64,000 nt of DNA from Liquorilactobacillus sicerae (GCF_029916425.1 NZ_JAHAVQ010000005.1:62001-126000), one strand, 5' to 3'; shown: positions 38,873 through 52,514, counted from the first letter of the stretch. A program made the numbers and translations. Notes: generated by a model from the sequence alone, not told the origin.

Positions 38873-41113
38873 CTATTTTGCTGGAACTTCCTGCATAATA
38901 AAGGCCTCAATTTGATCGCCAACTTTAATATCATTATAATTTTCAACCATTAAGCCACATTCAAAGCCCTGCTTAACTTGCTTAACATCATCTTTAAAGC
39001 GCTTCAAACTTGCAAGCTTACCTTCATAAATCACAATTCCGTCACGGATGACTCGTACCCCGCTATCACGTTGAATATAACCATCCGTAACATAGCCACC
39101 ACCGATTGTCCCAAGTTTAGAAACTTTATATGTTTGACGAATCTCAACTTGACCGATAATTTTTTCTTGATAAACCGGTTCAAGCATCCCTTTCATCGCT
39201 GTTTCCACTTCTTCAATTGCTTGATAAATTACCTTATGCAAACGAATATCAACATGATCACTTTCTGCTTGAGCCTTGGCTTGTGGGGTCGGACGAACAT
39301 TAAAACCAATGATGATCGCGTTGGAGGCTTCCGCTAAAGTAACATCGCTTTCGTTGATTGCGCCAGCTGCTTGATGAATGATATTGACCCGAACACCCTC
39401 GACATTGATTTTCTGAAAACTATTAGCCAAAGCTTCAACTGAACCTTGAACATCAGCCTTGATAATTAAGTCAACTTCCTTCAATTCGCCTTCTTTTAAC
39501 GAATCAAATAGATTATCCAGCGTTACGTGCGGCGCCGTTTGACTTCTTTCCTTCCGTAAAGCCCGCTTAGCTCGTTCTTCACCAACTGCCCGAGCAGATT
39601 TTTCATCACCAAAAGCTACAAAACGATCACCAGAGTCTGGGACATCATTTAAACCGGTAATTTCAACAGGTGTCGATGGCAAAGCTTTTTTGATTTGTTG
39701 CCCTTTGTCATTGGTCATCGTCCGAACTCGGCCAAATGTATTACCGACAACAATTGGATCCCCGACGTGCAGTGTACCTTGTTGAGCCAAAAGGGTCGCA
39801 ACTGCTCCTTTGCCCTTATCCAACCGTGCTTCAATAACTGAACCAGCCCCATGTTGTTTTGGATTAGCTCGTAACTCAAGCATTTCAGCTTCCAACAAAA
39901 TCATATCTAATAACTCATCGAGATTTTTACCAAATTTTGCTGAAATTTCAACAAAAATTGTGTTGCCACCCCAATCCTCAGGTATCAATTCATATTCCGT
40001 CAATTGTTCCATTACGTGATTAGGATTAGCACCTGGTTTATCAATCTTATTAACCGCAACAATGATTGGCACCTTAGCTGCTTTGGCATGATTAATAGCT
40101 TCGATCGTCTGCGGCATCACGCCATCATCAGCTGCAACTACTAAAACGGTAATATCAGTAATATCAGCACCGCGAGCTCGCATATTAGTAAAAGCAGCGT
40201 GACCTGGTGTATCAAGGAATGTGATCGTTTTACCATCATGCTTCACTTGATAGGCACCGATATGTTGTGTGATCCCACCAGCTTCTTTAGCTGTCACATG
40301 AGTATGCCTTAACTTATCTAGCAACGTGGTCTTGCCATGATCAACATGTCCCATCACCGTAACTACTGGCGGACGAGGAACCAGATGCTTTTTGTTTTTG
40401 TTTTCATCGTCGAAAATCTTATCAATATCAGAAAGATCAACTTCAACCTTTTCTTGGGCTTTAATACCATATTCTTCAGCTAATAATTCAATCGTTTCTT
40501 TATCTAATGATTGATTTTGATTGACCATTACTCCAAGCAAAAAGAGTTTTTTGATAATCTCAGCTGGTTCACGATGAATTTTTTTTGAAATATCAGCTAC
40601 ATTCATTCCAACTGTATAAACCAAGGTCTCTGGCAATGGCTTGTTCTTACGTGGTGGAACTGCCGGCTTTTTATTTTCCTGACGACGATTCTTGCGACGG
40701 TTCTTTTTGTTTTTTCGGTTAAAACGATTTTGTGAATAATTGTTTTGACCACTATATTTCTTTTCAGTATTTCTCGACGGTTGATTGCTATGAGCTTTGG
40801 ATTGATTATTCTGATTAACTGAATTGCTAACTTGACTTTGCTTTTTCTCAGTTACTGGCTTAGACTTAACAGCCTGACGTTTTGGCTGAACGGACTTTTT
40901 ATTAGCCTGAACCTTGGTCTGTTTTGTCATAGCTTTTTCACTGCTTGACGATCCCGCTTTACTCAATAAGTTACGCAGTTGACGTTCTTCATTTTCGCCA
41001 ATTGTTGACATATGATTGGCAACCGCAAACCCCTGCTTTTTAGCCACTTCAATAACTTTTTTACTAGGAAGATTTAATTCCTTTGCTAATTGGTAGATTC
41101 TTTTTTTCCCCAT
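38873..41113 (-). CDS. infB: Translation initiation factor IF-2
   Basis: IF-2 is a GTPase that places fMet-tRNA on the ribosome. It has 746 residues from the ATG that follows GGAG; an ATG five codons earlier overlaps ylxQ. The N-terminal helix begins [14 protein letters not shown] Lys/Gln/Asn-rich disordered linker (about 50-165) follows, with long polybasic runs near [18 protein letters not shown]. The G domain starts at [19 protein letters not shown] (about 255). DTPGHAAF and NKIDKP are intact. Confidence 0.97.
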   Translation of the reverse strand: MGKKRIYQLAKELNLPSKKVIEVAKKQGFAVANHMSTIGENEERQLRNLLSKAGSSSSEKAMTKQTKVQANKKSVQPKRQAVKSKPVTEKKQSQVSNSVNQNNQSKAHSNQPSRNTEKKYSGQNNYSQNRFNRKNKKNRRKNRRQENKKPAVPPRKNKPLPETLVYTVGMNVADISKKIHREPAEIIKKLFLLGVMVNQNQSLDKETIELLAEEYGIKAQEKVEVDLSDIDKIFDDENKNKKHLVPRPPVVTVMGHVDHGKTTLLDKLRHTHVTAKEAGGITQHIGAYQVKHDGKTITFLDTPGHAAFTNMRARGADITDITVLVVAADDGVMPQTIEAINHAKAAKVPIIVAVNKIDKPGANPNHVMEQLTEYELIPEDWGGNTIFVEISAKFGKNLDELLDMILLEAEMLELRANPKQHGAGSVIEARLDKGKGAVATLLAQQGTLHVGDPIVVGNTFGRVRTMTNDKGQQIKKALPSTPVEITGLNDVPDSGDRFVAFGDEKSARAVGEERAKRALRKERSQTAPHVTLDNLFDSLKEGELKEVDLIIKADVQGSVEALANSFQKINVEGVRVNIIHQAAGAINESDVTLAEASNAIIIGFNVRPTPQAKAQAESDHVDIRLHKVIYQAIEEVETAMKGMLEPVYQEKIIGQVEIRQTYKVSKLGTIGGGYVTDGYIQRDSGVRVIRDGIVIYEGKLASLKRFKDDVKQVKQGFECGLMVENYNDIKVGDQIEAFIMQEVPAK

Positions 41114-41117
41114 AGAC

Positions 41118-41459
41118 TCACTCTCCATTTTCTCTAGTTGATCTATTATCGTGATTGGTTTTCAATAAACCTAAAGCTTTTTTGGTAAAGCCCTCATCAG
41201 TTAAGGCAACGACTGATCTAGCCATGCCAATTGCTTGACTAAGCTCATTGCGCTTAAATGATCGATCAACAATTACTTGATAGAATTGACATTTATCATT
41301 GATTTTTTTGGCGGCTGTCGGCGTTACATCAGTAGCCAAAAAAATCAATCTCAGCTTTCTTTGAGGCAATTGCTTGAGAACTTGTGCTTCGCCACTAACT
41401 ATTTTGTCAGCTCGACGGGCGATCCCTAATAATTGCAAAACTTGTTGCCGAGCGTTCAT
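41118..41459 (-). CDS. ylxQ: YlxQ, L7Ae-like RNA-binding protein
   Basis: The 113-residue protein belongs to the L7Ae/L30e/S12e family of kink-turn RNA-binding proteins. The segment [20 protein letters not shown] (about 10-29) and [20 protein letters not shown] (about 39-58) are typical. It overlaps ylxR by 4 bases. The family is always found between nusA and infB in Firmicutes. Confidence 0.93.
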   Translation of the reverse strand: MNARQQVLQLLGIARRADKIVSGEAQVLKQLPQRKLRLIFLATDVTPTAAKKINDKCQFYQVIVDRSFKRNELSQAIGMARSVVALTDEGFTKKALGLLKTNHDNRSTRENGE

Positions 41460-41761
41460 TTTGCTTGCTCTCCAAATAATTCGCGCCGAGCAACTTGGTG
41501 ATCGACATAAGCAATCAGTTGATCGTAAAAGTTATCTTCAACCTTTATATTAAACGCTTTGTCGAAAGTCCGCTCAATTTTTGCTTGTTTAGCAATTGCT
41601 AAATCTAAACTAATATATGCACCACGACCAGCTTTTTTCCCGGTTGGATCAATACTAATTTCTCCTTCTTTGCTTTTAACGATTCGAACCAATTCTTTTT
41701 TGGGTTTCATTTCAGCAGTTACAATATCTTTGCGCATTGGAACTTTTCTACGGCGAACCAT
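41456..41761 (-). CDS. ylxR: YlxR, RNA-binding protein
   Basis: The 101-residue protein of DUF448 is a small basic RNA-binding protein. The start is the ATG behind AAGGGGTG, ten codons after an alternative. VRRRKVPMRKDIVTAEMKPKKELVRIV begins it (written here as VRRRKVPMRKD and ELVRIVKSK) and KKAGRGAYISL (about 50-60) is the family signature. It lies in the nusA operon. Confidence 0.93.
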   Translation of the reverse strand: MVRRRKVPMRKDIVTAEMKPKKELVRIVKSKEGEISIDPTGKKAGRGAYISLDLAIAKQAKIERTFDKAFNIKVEDNFYDQLIAYVDHQVARRELFGEQAK

Positions 41762-41804
41762 TTTAATCACCCCTTTGTTAATTATCTTCAAATTTAGTTA
41801 TTGT

Positions 41805-42881
41805 TTATTGTTCAGTTGGTTCTTGTTCAGAATTTGCTGTTAAATCAGCAAACTCGCTTTCTGATTTAATATCAATCTTATAGCCAGTCAATTTGGCTGC
41901 CAAGCGCGCATTTTGTCCCCGTTTGCCAATTGCTAAAGAAAGTTGATCATCGGGAACGACTACTGTGCAAGCCCGCTCGTTGTCTGGATCAAAAATCACA
42001 TTTAAGACTTCAGCTGGATTTAAAGCATTGCTGATAAAATCAGCCGGATCACTTTTCCATTCGACAATATCCATATTTTCTCCCCGCAGTTCATTAACAA
42101 TTGCTTGAACACGCTCACCACGAGGTCCAACACAGGTTCCAACCGGATCGACCCCATCTTTAGTCGAACGAACAGCGACTTTTGCTCGATCGCCCGCTTC
42201 TCTGGCAATCGAAACGATTTCAACCGTCCCATCAAAAACTTCTGGAATTTCTTGTTCAAACAATCGCTTTAACAAATCTGGGTGTGAGCGACTAACAAAG
42301 ACTTGCGGTCCTTTAGCACTGTTTTCAACTTTATAAATGTAAACTTTGATTCGATCATGTGGATGATACTCTTCACCTGGAATCTGATCCTGATGAGACA
42401 AGACAGCTTCTACCCGACCAAGGTTTACATAAACATAACGATGATCGATTCGCTCAACTTCACCAGTAACGATTTCTTTTTCATACTGGATATATTGATC
42501 ATAAACAATGCTTCTTTCAGCCTCACGTACCCGTTGCATAATAACTTGCTTAGCCGTTTGGGCTGCAATCCGGCCAAAGTTTTTAGGTGTGACTTTAAAT
42601 CTGATCTGATCGCCAATCTCATAAGCCTTATTGATTTTTAAAGCATCTTCTAAACTGATTTCCAATTGGGAATCAAAAACCTGATCAACAACTTCTTTAA
42701 CTGCATAAACATTGATCTCACCAGCTTGTTGATCAAAGTCCACTTCTACATTACGTGACTGGCCATAATTTCGCTTATAAGCCGAAACGAGTGCTGCCTC
42801 TAAAGCCTCAACAACAACTTGCTTTTTTATTCCCTTTTCCTTTTCCAAAGCATCAAGTGCTTCAACTAATTCTTTGCTCAT
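41805..42881 (-). CDS. nusA: Transcription termination/antitermination factor NusA
   Basis: NusA binds RNA polymerase and modulates pausing, termination and antitermination. It has 358 residues: N-terminal RNAP-binding domain (about 1-125), S1 domain (about 135-200) with GEVERIDHRYVYVNLG, and two KH domains (about 205-345) with VGPRGERVQAIVNELRGENMDIV split as GPRGERVQAIV and GENMDIVEW, plus AIGKRGQNARLAAKLTG. Gram-positive NusA lacks the two extra C-terminal repeats. It lies between rimP and ylxR. The operon promoter is at 43464-43492. Confidence 0.97.
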   Translation of the reverse strand: MSKELVEALDALEKEKGIKKQVVVEALEAALVSAYKRNYGQSRNVEVDFDQQAGEINVYAVKEVVDQVFDSQLEISLEDALKINKAYEIGDQIRFKVTPKNFGRIAAQTAKQVIMQRVREAERSIVYDQYIQYEKEIVTGEVERIDHRYVYVNLGRVEAVLSHQDQIPGEEYHPHDRIKVYIYKVENSAKGPQVFVSRSHPDLLKRLFEQEIPEVFDGTVEIVSIAREAGDRAKVAVRSTKDGVDPVGTCVGPRGERVQAIVNELRGENMDIVEWKSDPADFISNALNPAEVLNVIFDPDNERACTVVVPDDQLSLAIGKRGQNARLAAKLTGYKIDIKSESEFADLTANSEQEPTEQ

Positions 42882-42905
42882 CGTCTTTAAACTCCTTAAT
42901 TAAAA

Positions 42906-43379
42906 TTAAAACTTAATAGCTAACCGTGCTTTGGCAATTTGCTGACGTAAAATTTTCTGTTGCTTAAAACGGCCCTTATCATTGATCCTTAATGTTAAAG
43001 ATGTTGGTGTCACAGCGGTCAAGTCACCTTCAAAAGCCTTTCTCCCAGCTAAAGGCTGATATAAAGAAACATGAATATATTTATTGATTGCACGCTGCAG
43101 ATCCTTTTCATTTTTCAAAGGTCGTTCTGCCCCCGGTGAAGAAACTTCTAAATAATATGCCTGTGGTATTGGATCAGGATCACATTGATCAAGCTGTTCA
43201 CTTAAGCGGTCGCTCACCAAAGCGCATTCTTCAATGTTGATTCCGCCTTCTTTATCAATATAAACTCTCAAATACCAACTCTTGCCTTCTTTAACAAATT
43301 CAATATCAACTAATTCAAAGTGATAATCTGTCAAAATTGGTTTTACTAATTCCGTTACTTTTTCAACGACGGGACTCAC
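42906..43379 (-). CDS. rimP: Ribosome maturation factor RimP
   Basis: RimP is an early 30S assembly factor. It has 157 residues from a GTG, 8 bases after AAAGGAGG; a longer frame includes the ribosome-binding site and is unlikely. The N-terminal domain has [21 protein letters not shown], split as [12 protein letters not shown] and [27 protein letters not shown] (about 75-88) is the hallmark. It is first in the operon. Confidence 0.95.
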   Translation of the reverse strand: MSPVVEKVTELVKPILTDYHFELVDIEFVKEGKSWYLRVYIDKEGGINIEECALVSDRLSEQLDQCDPDPIPQAYYLEVSSPGAERPLKNEKDLQRAINKYIHVSLYQPLAGRKAFEGDLTAVTPTSLTLRINDKGRFKQQKILRQQIAKARLAIKF

Positions 43380-43410
43380 TAAGTCACCCTCCTTTACAAA
43401 TAGCTGCAAT

Positions 43411-43437
43411 AAAAAGAGCGAGCATTGCTGCTCACTC
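43411..43437 (-). terminator. Hairpin with U-tract between polC and rimP
   Basis: GAGTGAGCA / TGCTCGCTC form a 9-bp stem with a 4-base loop followed by UUUUUAUU. It lies downstream of the rimP promoter, so it may end polC transcription and attenuate the nusA operon. Confidence 0.8.
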
Positions 43438-43463
43438 CCAACGAGTTATTAATTACAAGTTAA

Positions 43464-43492
43464 CTATACCATATAAAATCACGCTTGACAAA
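43464..43492 (-). promoter_or_regulatory. Promoter of the rimP-nusA-infB operon
   Basis: TTGTCA (43487-43492) and TATAGT (43464-43469) are separated by 17 bases. The transcript would include the hairpin at 43411-43437 in its leader. Confidence 0.75.
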
Positions 43493-43506
43493 TTTTCTCT
43501 TAAAAA

Positions 43507-46500
43507 CTAAAACAAGGAATCAAATAAACTTAGTTGATTCTCATCAGGCAATTTATCTAACACGTGATTCTCATCCATAAAATCGATCAATGTCTTTGAA
43601 ACTTTGCCGCGTTTAGCTAAATCCTCTTTAGAAAGAAATGGTTTTTCTTCACGAGCAGCAACGATTTGTTTCGCAACATTCGTTCCTAAACCAGGAATTG
43701 CATTAAAAGGAGCAATTAATGAATCATCATCAATCAGCCAAGCAGAAACCGCCGAACGATCTAAATCAACCATTTTAAAGTTAAAACCACGTTCCAACAT
43801 TTCATTAGCCAGCTCTAAAACAGTCAACAAATTCTTTTCTTTAGTACTTGCATCCATTCCTTTGGCATTAATTTCTTTGATGGCTGCTTTGACAGTTTCC
43901 TTACCGCACGTCATCGCTACTAAATCAAAATCATCGGCGCGCACGCTAAAATAAGCTGCATAATAAATCAGTGGAAAATAAACCTTAAAATACGCGATCC
44001 GCAAGGCCATTAAAACATAAGCTGCGGCATGAGCTTTTGGAAACATATATTTGATTTTCAAACAAGAATTGATATACCATTCTGGAACTTTTGCTTGGCG
44101 CATTTCTTTTTGCCAATCCTCAGGAATCCCACGTCCTTTTCTGACATGTTCCATAATTTTAAAGGCCCGATCAGCTTCAACTCCCATATGGATCAAATCC
44201 ATCATGATATCATCACGACAGCCAATGACCTCTGGCATCGTTACCGTGCCATTTTGAATTAATTCCTCAGCATTTCCTAGCCAAACATCCGTTCCATGCG
44301 ACAAACCGGAAATTTTTAATAATTCTGCAAAGGTTTTAGGTTTGGTTTCTTCCAGCATACCACGAACAAAACGCGTTCCAAATTCAGGAATCCCTAAAGT
44401 TCCGGTTTTAGAACCAATCTGCTCCGGAGTTACCCCTAAAACTTCAGTCCCAGAAAACAATTGCATTACACCTGGATCAGCTGGTGGAATCGATTTAGGA
44501 TTGATTCCGGAAAGATCTTGCAACATCCGAATCATTGTCGGATCATCGTGACCTAAAATATCAAGTTTTAAAATATTGTCATGAATTGAATGAAAATCAA
44601 AATGCGTTGTTTTCCAAGTCGCTGTTTGATCATCAGCTGGATACTGAATTGGTGTAAAATCAAAAATATCCATATAATCCGGTACAACCAAAATTCCAGC
44701 TGGATGCTGTCCAGTTGTTCTTTTAACTCCAGTCGCTCCCTTGGCTAAGCGATCAACTTCAGCATTTCTGAATTCCTGTTCTGTATCACGTTCATAACCC
44801 TTAACATATCCATAAGCAGTTTTGTCAGCAACCGTGCCAATTGTACCAGCTCGATAAACATTATTTTCTCCAAATAGAACTTTCGTATAATTATGAGCAA
44901 TTGGCTGGTAGTCACCAGAAAAGTTTAAATCTATATCTGGTACTTTATTGCCGTAAAAGCCTAAAAAAGTCTCAAAAGGAATATCTTGTCCGTCTTTGAT
45001 CAAAAGCGTCTGACATTTAGGACATTTCTTAGCTGGTAAATCATAGCCCGAACCATATTCACCTTTGACGTAAAAATGACTCCATTTGCATTTAGGGCAA
45101 CGATAATGAGGAGGCAGTGGATTGACCTCAGTAATTCCAGTCATCGTTGCTACCAAGCTTGACCCGACTGATCCACGAGATCCGACTAAATAGCCATCTT
45201 TATTTGATTTATAAACCAATTTTTGTGCAATCAGATAAATGACTGAAAAGCCATTCCCAATGACACTTTTTAATTCTTTCTCAAGCCGCTTTTGAACAAT
45301 TTCCGGTAATGGATCACCGTATAATTCATGTGCCTTGTTTAATGTCAAATCATGAATTTGATCCTCAGCACCTGGCATTTTGGGTGTATACAATTTATCT
45401 TTGACTGGTGAAACAACATCAATTTTAGCTGAAATTTCAGCTGGACCAGCAACGACCACTTTTTTTGCTTCATTTTCCCCTAAGAAAGCAAAATCCTGCA
45501 ACATTTCATCGGTCGTCCGAAAATGTGCATCGGGTAATTCTGGCAACCGGTTTAAAGGATTAGCACCACCTTGAGAATTAATCAAGATTTTACGATAAAT
45601 GGCATCTTCTTGATTTAAATAATGCACATCACCAGTTGCTGCCACTGGGATCCGTAAATCTTGACCTAATTGAATTAGATTCTGAATAATTTCTTCCAAA
45701 TCTGTTTCATTTTTTACCAATTCTTGATCGAGCAATGGTTGATACAAAGGCTTAGGTTGGACTTCAAGGTAGTCATAAAACTGGGCCCGTCTTTTTGCTT
45801 CATCATATCCTTTTTGCATCATTGCCGTAAAGACTTCACCGCTTGCGCAAGCTGATCCTACCAATAAACCTTGGCGATACTTGGTCAGCAATGAACGGGG
45901 AACTCGAGGAACTCGATAAAAATAATTAATCATTGAATCAGAAACCAGCTTAAATAAATTCTTCAAACCACCCTGATTAGCTGCCAAAAGTGTTGCATGA
46001 TAAGGATGCTCATGCTGATAGGCAGCACTTTGACCAATATGCTGATTAAACTCATCTTGAAAATGGATCTTAAACCTTTTTTGGGCAGCTTCCAACATTG
46101 CAAAATAAACATAGCCTGTTGCACGCGCATCATAAATTGCGCGATGATGATGTTCCAATTTAACATCTAAAAGCTTGGTTAGTTTGTTCAAACGAAAACT
46201 CTTCAACTGGGGATACAAAAGTCGAGCCATTGGTAAGGTATCAAGCCATGGTTCAGAAATCATGGGCAGTTGATGACGTTGATAACCAGTATTCATGAAG
46301 TCCACATCAAAAGTGGCATTATGTCCAACAATTATGCAACCTTGGCAAAACTTTTGAAAGAGCTGAAAGACTTCCTTTTCACTTTTTGAACCATTGACCA
46401 TTTCGTCGGTAATACTGGTCAATTCAATCGTTGTCTTCGATAACGGATGACCAGGATCAATAAACTCTTCAAAACTATCAATTTCGGCTCCATGATGCAT

Positions 46501-47847
46501 TTTTACTGCAGCTAGCTCAATTACCTTATCATAGCGGGCTGATAAACCAGTAGTTTCAGTGTCAAAAATTACATACGTAGCATCATCCAAATTCACATGC
46601 TGTTGATTATAAGCAATTGGCATCCCATCATCGACTAAATTGATCTCGACTCCATAAAGAATTTTGACACCATATTTTTCTCCGGCAGCATGAGCCTCAG
46701 GAAAAGCCTGTAAATCGCTATGATCAGTGACTGCAATTGCTGATTGTCCCCAGGCTGCCGCTTGTTTCACATAATCAGTAATACTGTTAGTTGCATCCAT
46801 CGTACTCATATTAGTGTGAAGGTGAAGCTCAATCCTTTTTTCACCCTCAGGCTTAGTATCTTGACGTTTTCGATGTGTGACTTGATTAATATCATAGGCA
46901 TTGATCACCAAGTCATGTAGAAAATTGTCTTCTTGTACATTTCCACGAACTTTGATCCACTGACCTTCTGCTAAGGCTGCAAAGGCTGCTTCATCGTCAT
47001 CATTGCGTGAAAATTTTTTGACAACAATCGAAGAACTATAATCTGTGATCTTCAAGATCAGCAACTGGCGCGAAGACCGCAAAGTTCGCACTTCTTTATC
47101 AAAAATATAGCCCTGAACAATGACTGATCGTTCTTCCTGATCAATTTCGCTTAACTGCATTGTTGGCTCGTTATCAATCCTTTTGCCCAACACTACCAAG
47201 CCATTTTCTTTAATTGGTGCCACAGTTGGCTTGTTCTTTTGTTGTGACTGCTGGTGAATGGCTGCTAATGCTTTTTGAGCTAAAGCCTCATCAGATTTTT
47301 CTTGCCGTTGCTTAAACTCTTCAATTTTCTGCTGTGATTTTGATTGATCAACCATTGTATGAATCGCAAACTTAGGAAAACCTAAGTCTTGATAACCCGC
47401 TTCAATTGGTCCTAAAGCCTGATTGACCAAAAAATCTTTGATAATTTCATTATCAGCCAAAATCAAGACACGGCCATCTTCAATATATGGCACATTATGA
47501 TTAAATAGTTCCTGCAGTAGCGGTGAGTTGATCCCTGCATGACCAATGACCCACTTCCAATAGTCAGCCAACAATTGATTTGATAAATTGTTTTGATCAG
47601 TAGTTTTAAAACGAATCTTGACTTTGGCAATTGATTCAAATGCCGCTTGCAGCCGTTGAGCAAACTCAGCAAAAAGTTGATAAGACCAAATTTGTGGACA
47701 ATTCAAGCAAAAATCCCAACGTTTAGACTTTTGATGGATCAAAACTTTTGCAATCGCTGTTTGCTTTAACAGTTTCTGGGCAGAATCAGGATGCCATGCG
47801 AGCTGATCCAGTAATTTTTGAAATAGCTCATACTGATCGATTTCCAA
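43507..47847 (-). CDS. polC: DNA polymerase III alpha subunit, Gram-positive type
   Basis: PolC is the replicative polymerase of low-GC Gram-positives with a built-in proofreading exonuclease. It has 1446 residues. Order of domains: N-terminal region, OB fold, PHP domain (starting at [15 protein letters not shown], about 335) interrupted by the exonuclease ([23 protein letters not shown], about 425-447, split here), then the polymerase palm and a C-terminal zinc motif CPKCKWSHF and CPKCQT, and HhH region. The start is TTG behind AAAGGA; the nearby ATG is out of frame. Confidence 0.98.
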   Translation of the reverse strand: MEIDQYELFQKLLDQLAWHPDSAQKLLKQTAIAKVLIHQKSKRWDFCLNCPQIWSYQLFAEFAQRLQAAFESIAKVKIRFKTTDQNNLSNQLLADYWKWVIGHAGINSPLLQELFNHNVPYIEDGRVLILADNEIIKDFLVNQALGPIEAGYQDLGFPKFAIHTMVDQSKSQQKIEEFKQRQEKSDEALAQKALAAIHQQSQQKNKPTVAPIKENGLVVLGKRIDNEPTMQLSEIDQEERSVIVQGYIFDKEVRTLRSSRQLLILKITDYSSSIVVKKFSRNDDDEAAFAALAEGQWIKVRGNVQEDNFLHDLVINAYDINQVTHRKRQDTKPEGEKRIELHLHTNMSTMDATNSITDYVKQAAAWGQSAIAVTDHSDLQAFPEAHAAGEKYGVKILYGVEINLVDDGMPIAYNQQHVNLDDATYVIFDTETTGLSARYDKVIELAAVKMHHGAEIDSFEEFIDPGHPLSKTTIELTSITDEMVNGSKSEKEVFQLFQKFCQGCIIVGHNATFDVDFMNTGYQRHQLPMISEPWLDTLPMARLLYPQLKSFRLNKLTKLLDVKLEHHHRAIYDARATGYVYFAMLEAAQKRFKIHFQDEFNQHIGQSAAYQHEHPYHATLLAANQGGLKNLFKLVSDSMINYFYRVPRVPRSLLTKYRQGLLVGSACASGEVFTAMMQKGYDEAKRRAQFYDYLEVQPKPLYQPLLDQELVKNETDLEEIIQNLIQLGQDLRIPVAATGDVHYLNQEDAIYRKILINSQGGANPLNRLPELPDAHFRTTDEMLQDFAFLGENEAKKVVVAGPAEISAKIDVVSPVKDKLYTPKMPGAEDQIHDLTLNKAHELYGDPLPEIVQKRLEKELKSVIGNGFSVIYLIAQKLVYKSNKDGYLVGSRGSVGSSLVATMTGITEVNPLPPHYRCPKCKWSHFYVKGEYGSGYDLPAKKCPKCQTLLIKDGQDIPFETFLGFYGNKVPDIDLNFSGDYQPIAHNYTKVLFGENNVYRAGTIGTVADKTAYGYVKGYERDTEQEFRNAEVDRLAKGATGVKRTTGQHPAGILVVPDYMDIFDFTPIQYPADDQTATWKTTHFDFHSIHDNILKLDILGHDDPTMIRMLQDLSGINPKSIPPADPGVMQLFSGTEVLGVTPEQIGSKTGTLGIPEFGTRFVRGMLEETKPKTFAELLKISGLSHGTDVWLGNAEELIQNGTVTMPEVIGCRDDIMMDLIHMGVEADRAFKIMEHVRKGRGIPEDWQKEMRQAKVPEWYINSCLKIKYMFPKAHAAAYVLMALRIAYFKVYFPLIYYAAYFSVRADDFDLVAMTCGKETVKAAIKEINAKGMDASTKEKNLLTVLELANEMLERGFNFKMVDLDRSAVSAWLIDDDSLIAPFNAIPGLGTNVAKQIVAAREEKPFLSKEDLAKRGKVSKTLIDFMDENHVLDKLPDENQLSLFDSLF

Positions 47848-47876
47848 ATCTCATGCATCCTTTCTAAATTTAATCG

Positions 47877-49622
<1,746 letters not shown>

Positions 49623-49645
49623 TTATTTCAAAATTTAAAATTAAT

Positions 49646-50914
49646 TTAAAAAAAGTAGCGCTGAATGTCATTCCAAGTCACTAAGATCATCAAAAGCATT
49701 AAAAATCCAAAGCCAATCAAGGTCAAGATGCCTTCTTTCTCTGATGACAAGGATTTGCGCCGAATTGCTTCAACCACATTCAGCAACAACTTACCGCCAT
49801 CTAAAGCCGGAATCGGAAAAAGATTAACCACACCTAAGTTCAACGACAAAAAGGCTAATAAATTGATAACACTAGTCAAACCGTATTTAGCAGCCTGTGA
49901 CGTATAGGAGTAAATTGCAACTGGGCCGCCTAAGTCATTTAAATTAAAACCCTGGGTGAACATTGATTTAATGGCTGCTAGCAATTCTACTAGCAAATTC
50001 CAACTAGCTGTAAAGCCATAAACAATAATTGCTGCAAATGAATGATTTTGACTAGCTTCAATGCCAATTACACCGACCTTTTTCCCATTTTGCTGCTCAC
50101 TTCTCGGAGTCACCCAAATTTGTTTAATCTGATGCTGACGTTTGATCGTAAATTGCGTTTTTTTACCTGGATACCGGCTAATCTCTTGAGCTAAAGCCTG
50201 CCAATTCTTAGTTTTCTTCCCGGCAACTGCCACGATCCGATCACCACTTTTAATTCCCGCTTGACGAGCAACTGAATTAGCCGTAAAAGTGCCCACTTGA
50301 TTGGTGGTTTGGTAAACACCGCCTTGTAGCAGAGCAACCAGAGCAAAAGCAACGATTGCCAACAAAAAGTTATTCATTGGACCAGCAAAATTAGTTAACA
50401 TGCGTTGCCAAAGTTTGGCTGATTGAAATTGAACATCCCGTGGTGCAATCCTGATTTTTGTCCCATCTTCTTCAATAATTGAGGCATCATGACTGACTTG
50501 ATAGCGTTTGAGCTGTGAATCATCGCCATTTAAATAACCCTCTAGCCACAATTCATCTGTGAGATCCCATTTGCTGATCTGCAAAGGTATGCCATTAAAT
50601 AGCAATTTTTTTTGACTGGCATTAATTACACTGACCTGATTATTGTGATCTAACTGCAAACTAACGATTTGTCCAGGTTTAAACTCTTCTTCATCATCTT
50701 CCAACCCAGCCATTCGAACATAGCCGCCGAGTGGCAAGATTCTCAAAGTATAGGTGGTGGTATCAGTCTCGTGAGCAAAAACTTTTGGTCCCATTCCTAT
50801 TGAAAATTCGCGAACCAGAATACCAGCCTTTTTAGCAAAATAAAAATGGCCGAACTCATGAACTAGAACTAAAATTCCAAAGACGATTATAAACGTTAAG
50901 ATGGTAATTACCAT
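49646..50914 (-). CDS. rseP: Membrane zinc metalloprotease RseP/RasP (site-2 protease)
   Basis: This intramembrane protease cleaves anti-sigma factors and signal peptides. It has 422 residues and about four membrane helices. The zinc site HEFGH is at about 19-23, and the second motif LDGGKLLLN (about 360) supplies the third ligand. A PDZ-like domain (about 200-270) begins ARQAGIKSGDRIVAV. It follows cdsA by 33 bases. Confidence 0.95.
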   Translation of the reverse strand: MVITILTFIIVFGILVLVHEFGHFYFAKKAGILVREFSIGMGPKVFAHETDTTTYTLRILPLGGYVRMAGLEDDEEEFKPGQIVSLQLDHNNQVSVINASQKKLLFNGIPLQISKWDLTDELWLEGYLNGDDSQLKRYQVSHDASIIEEDGTKIRIAPRDVQFQSAKLWQRMLTNFAGPMNNFLLAIVAFALVALLQGGVYQTTNQVGTFTANSVARQAGIKSGDRIVAVAGKKTKNWQALAQEISRYPGKKTQFTIKRQHQIKQIWVTPRSEQQNGKKVGVIGIEASQNHSFAAIIVYGFTASWNLLVELLAAIKSMFTQGFNLNDLGGPVAIYSYTSQAAKYGLTSVINLLAFLSLNLGVVNLFPIPALDGGKLLLNVVEAIRRKSLSSEKEGILTLIGFGFLMLLMILVTWNDIQRYFF

Positions 50915-50947
50915 TACTCAAATCCTTCCTTGCAAGTCTGGAATACC

Positions 50948-51733
50948 TTAGAGCAAAAACATAAAGTGGGCAACTGGCAAAACGAACAGCAAAGAATCGA
51001 AACGATCTAAAATTCCGCCATGCCCTGGTAAAATGCGACCAGAATCCTTAACTCCATAAAATCTTTTTAAAGCTGATTCAACTAAATCGCCAAACTGTCC
51101 CACTATTGATAGCACTAAAATCATACCAACCGCTAATGCCCAATTGGTAATCTGCGGCCAAAAAAGATTAAAAATAATTCCAACGACCAAAGCTAGTAAA
51201 GTCCCACCGATTGATCCTTCCCAAGTCTTATTAGGGCTGATATGCGGAGCCAATTTATGTTTGCCAAATCTACGGCCAAACAAATATGCCCCGGTATCTG
51301 TCGACCAAACAATTAATAATAAGAAAAATAAGGTTGATAGCCCTGCTTGACGTGCCGCAATCAAGTAATGAAATCCCATTGAAATGAACAAGGCACCCAG
51401 CAGTAAGACAGCCGCATCATCAAAAGAAAAGCGATTGCGTGTTATTACTGTATATAACAGCAATAACAACATAAAGAAATAAAAAATCGTAAATCGTGAA
51501 CTATTCGATGGTAAAAAATCAAGCCATGTCGTTGGTACTAACAGCACAAAAGCAGCTAACCCACTAAATAAGGCTTCTGGAGAAACCAATAGCTTCTTCC
51601 GCATGATCAAGATCTCAGACATGGCAATTAAACCTAAGACGATCGTCAAAATATTGAACGGTGTTTTACCGATAATTGCTAAAGGAATAAAAATCAGTAA
51701 AGCGACGACTGCGGTAATTACACGTTGTTTCAT
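50948..51733 (-). CDS. cdsA: Phosphatidate cytidylyltransferase
   Basis: CdsA makes CDP-diacylglycerol, the precursor of membrane phospholipids. It has 261 residues and about seven hydrophobic segments. SPNKTWEGSIGGTLLALVVG near residue 165 and the signature VKDSGRILPGHGGILDRFDSL at about 225-245 (split as KDSGRILPGHGG and ILDRFDSL) are diagnostic. It lies 4 bases after uppS. Confidence 0.96.
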   Translation of the reverse strand: MKQRVITAVVALLIFIPLAIIGKTPFNILTIVLGLIAMSEILIMRKKLLVSPEALFSGLAAFVLLVPTTWLDFLPSNSSRFTIFYFFMLLLLLYTVITRNRFSFDDAAVLLLGALFISMGFHYLIAARQAGLSTLFFLLLIVWSTDTGAYLFGRRFGKHKLAPHISPNKTWEGSIGGTLLALVVGIIFNLFWPQITNWALAVGMILVLSIVGQFGDLVESALKRFYGVKDSGRILPGHGGILDRFDSLLFVLPVAHFMFLL

Positions 51734-51737
51734 TAAA

Positions 51738-52514
51738 CTACTCCTTTTTCAAGCCACCAAAACGACGACTGCGGCTTTGATATTCAATAATATTTGCTTT
51801 CAACTCCGCCGAAGAATAATCTGGCCATAAAACTTTTGAAAAGACAAATTCACTATAAGCAACTTGCCACAAAAGAAAATTAGAAATTCTTTCTTCCCCA
51901 CTAGTTCGAATCAATAAGTCGGGATCAGCAAATTGACCAAGTTGAGCAGTCATCAAATGATCAGCAAATAAATGCTCATCAATCTGTTCTGGTTTTAGTT
52001 GCTGATCAACTGCTAAAGTCGCCAAATCTTTAGCTGCTTTAATCAATTCATCCCGGCCCCCGTAATTAATTGCAAAATTTAAAATCATTCCTGTATTATT
52101 GGCAGTGTCCCTCATCGCTTTTTGGACAGTTGCTAAGGTTTTAGGCGGTAAACCAGCTAGTTCACCGATTACGAAAACACGGACATTATTAGCAATTAAT
52201 TCTGGCATAAAAGTTTTAAAAGAAGTCGCAATCAAACTCATTAGAAAATTGACTTCACTTTTAGGACGTTTCCAATTCTCAGTCGAAAAAGTATATAGTG
52301 TCAAAACTTTAACACCTAAATTACTAGCAGCTTTGGTAACTTCCTTAACGGTTGTCAAGGCTGCTTTATGTCCAGCAGTTCGTGGAAGATGCCTTTTTTG
52401 AGCCCAGCGCCCATTTCCATCCATAATAATTGCTATATGTCGCGGAACTCTTTTTAAATCAAGCTGTGCATCATTTTGCAGTGATGAATCATTTTGCAAA
52501 TAATTGGAAAACAT
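51738..52514 (-). CDS. uppS: Undecaprenyl diphosphate synthase
   Basis: A cis-prenyltransferase that makes undecaprenyl diphosphate, the lipid carrier for wall synthesis. It has 258 residues. HIAIIMDGNGRWAQKR (about 26-41) binds the diphosphate and NFAINYGGRDEL (about 148-159) and RTSGEERISNFLLWQ (about 203-217) are further hallmarks. The ATG follows AGGAGG. It lies in uppS-cdsA-rseP, and the upstream gap of 128 bases is A/T-rich. Confidence 0.97.
   Translation of the reverse strand: MFSNYLQNDSSLQNDAQLDLKRVPRHIAIIMDGNGRWAQKRHLPRTAGHKAALTTVKEVTKAASNLGVKVLTLYTFSTENWKRPKSEVNFLMSLIATSFKTFMPELIANNVRVFVIGELAGLPPKTLATVQKAMRDTANNTGMILNFAINYGGRDELIKAAKDLATLAVDQQLKPEQIDEHLFADHLMTAQLGQFADPDLLIRTSGEERISNFLLWQVAYSEFVFSKVLWPDYSSAELKANIIEYQSRSRRFGGLKKE

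Noticed and set aside
38873-41128. Polybasic linker of IF-2 as a separate gene or repeat
   Set aside because: It is in frame with infB and typical of the variable N-terminal region of the family.
43604-43954. Plus-strand ORF antisense to polC
   Set aside because: Shadow frame of the polymerase gene with no start signals.
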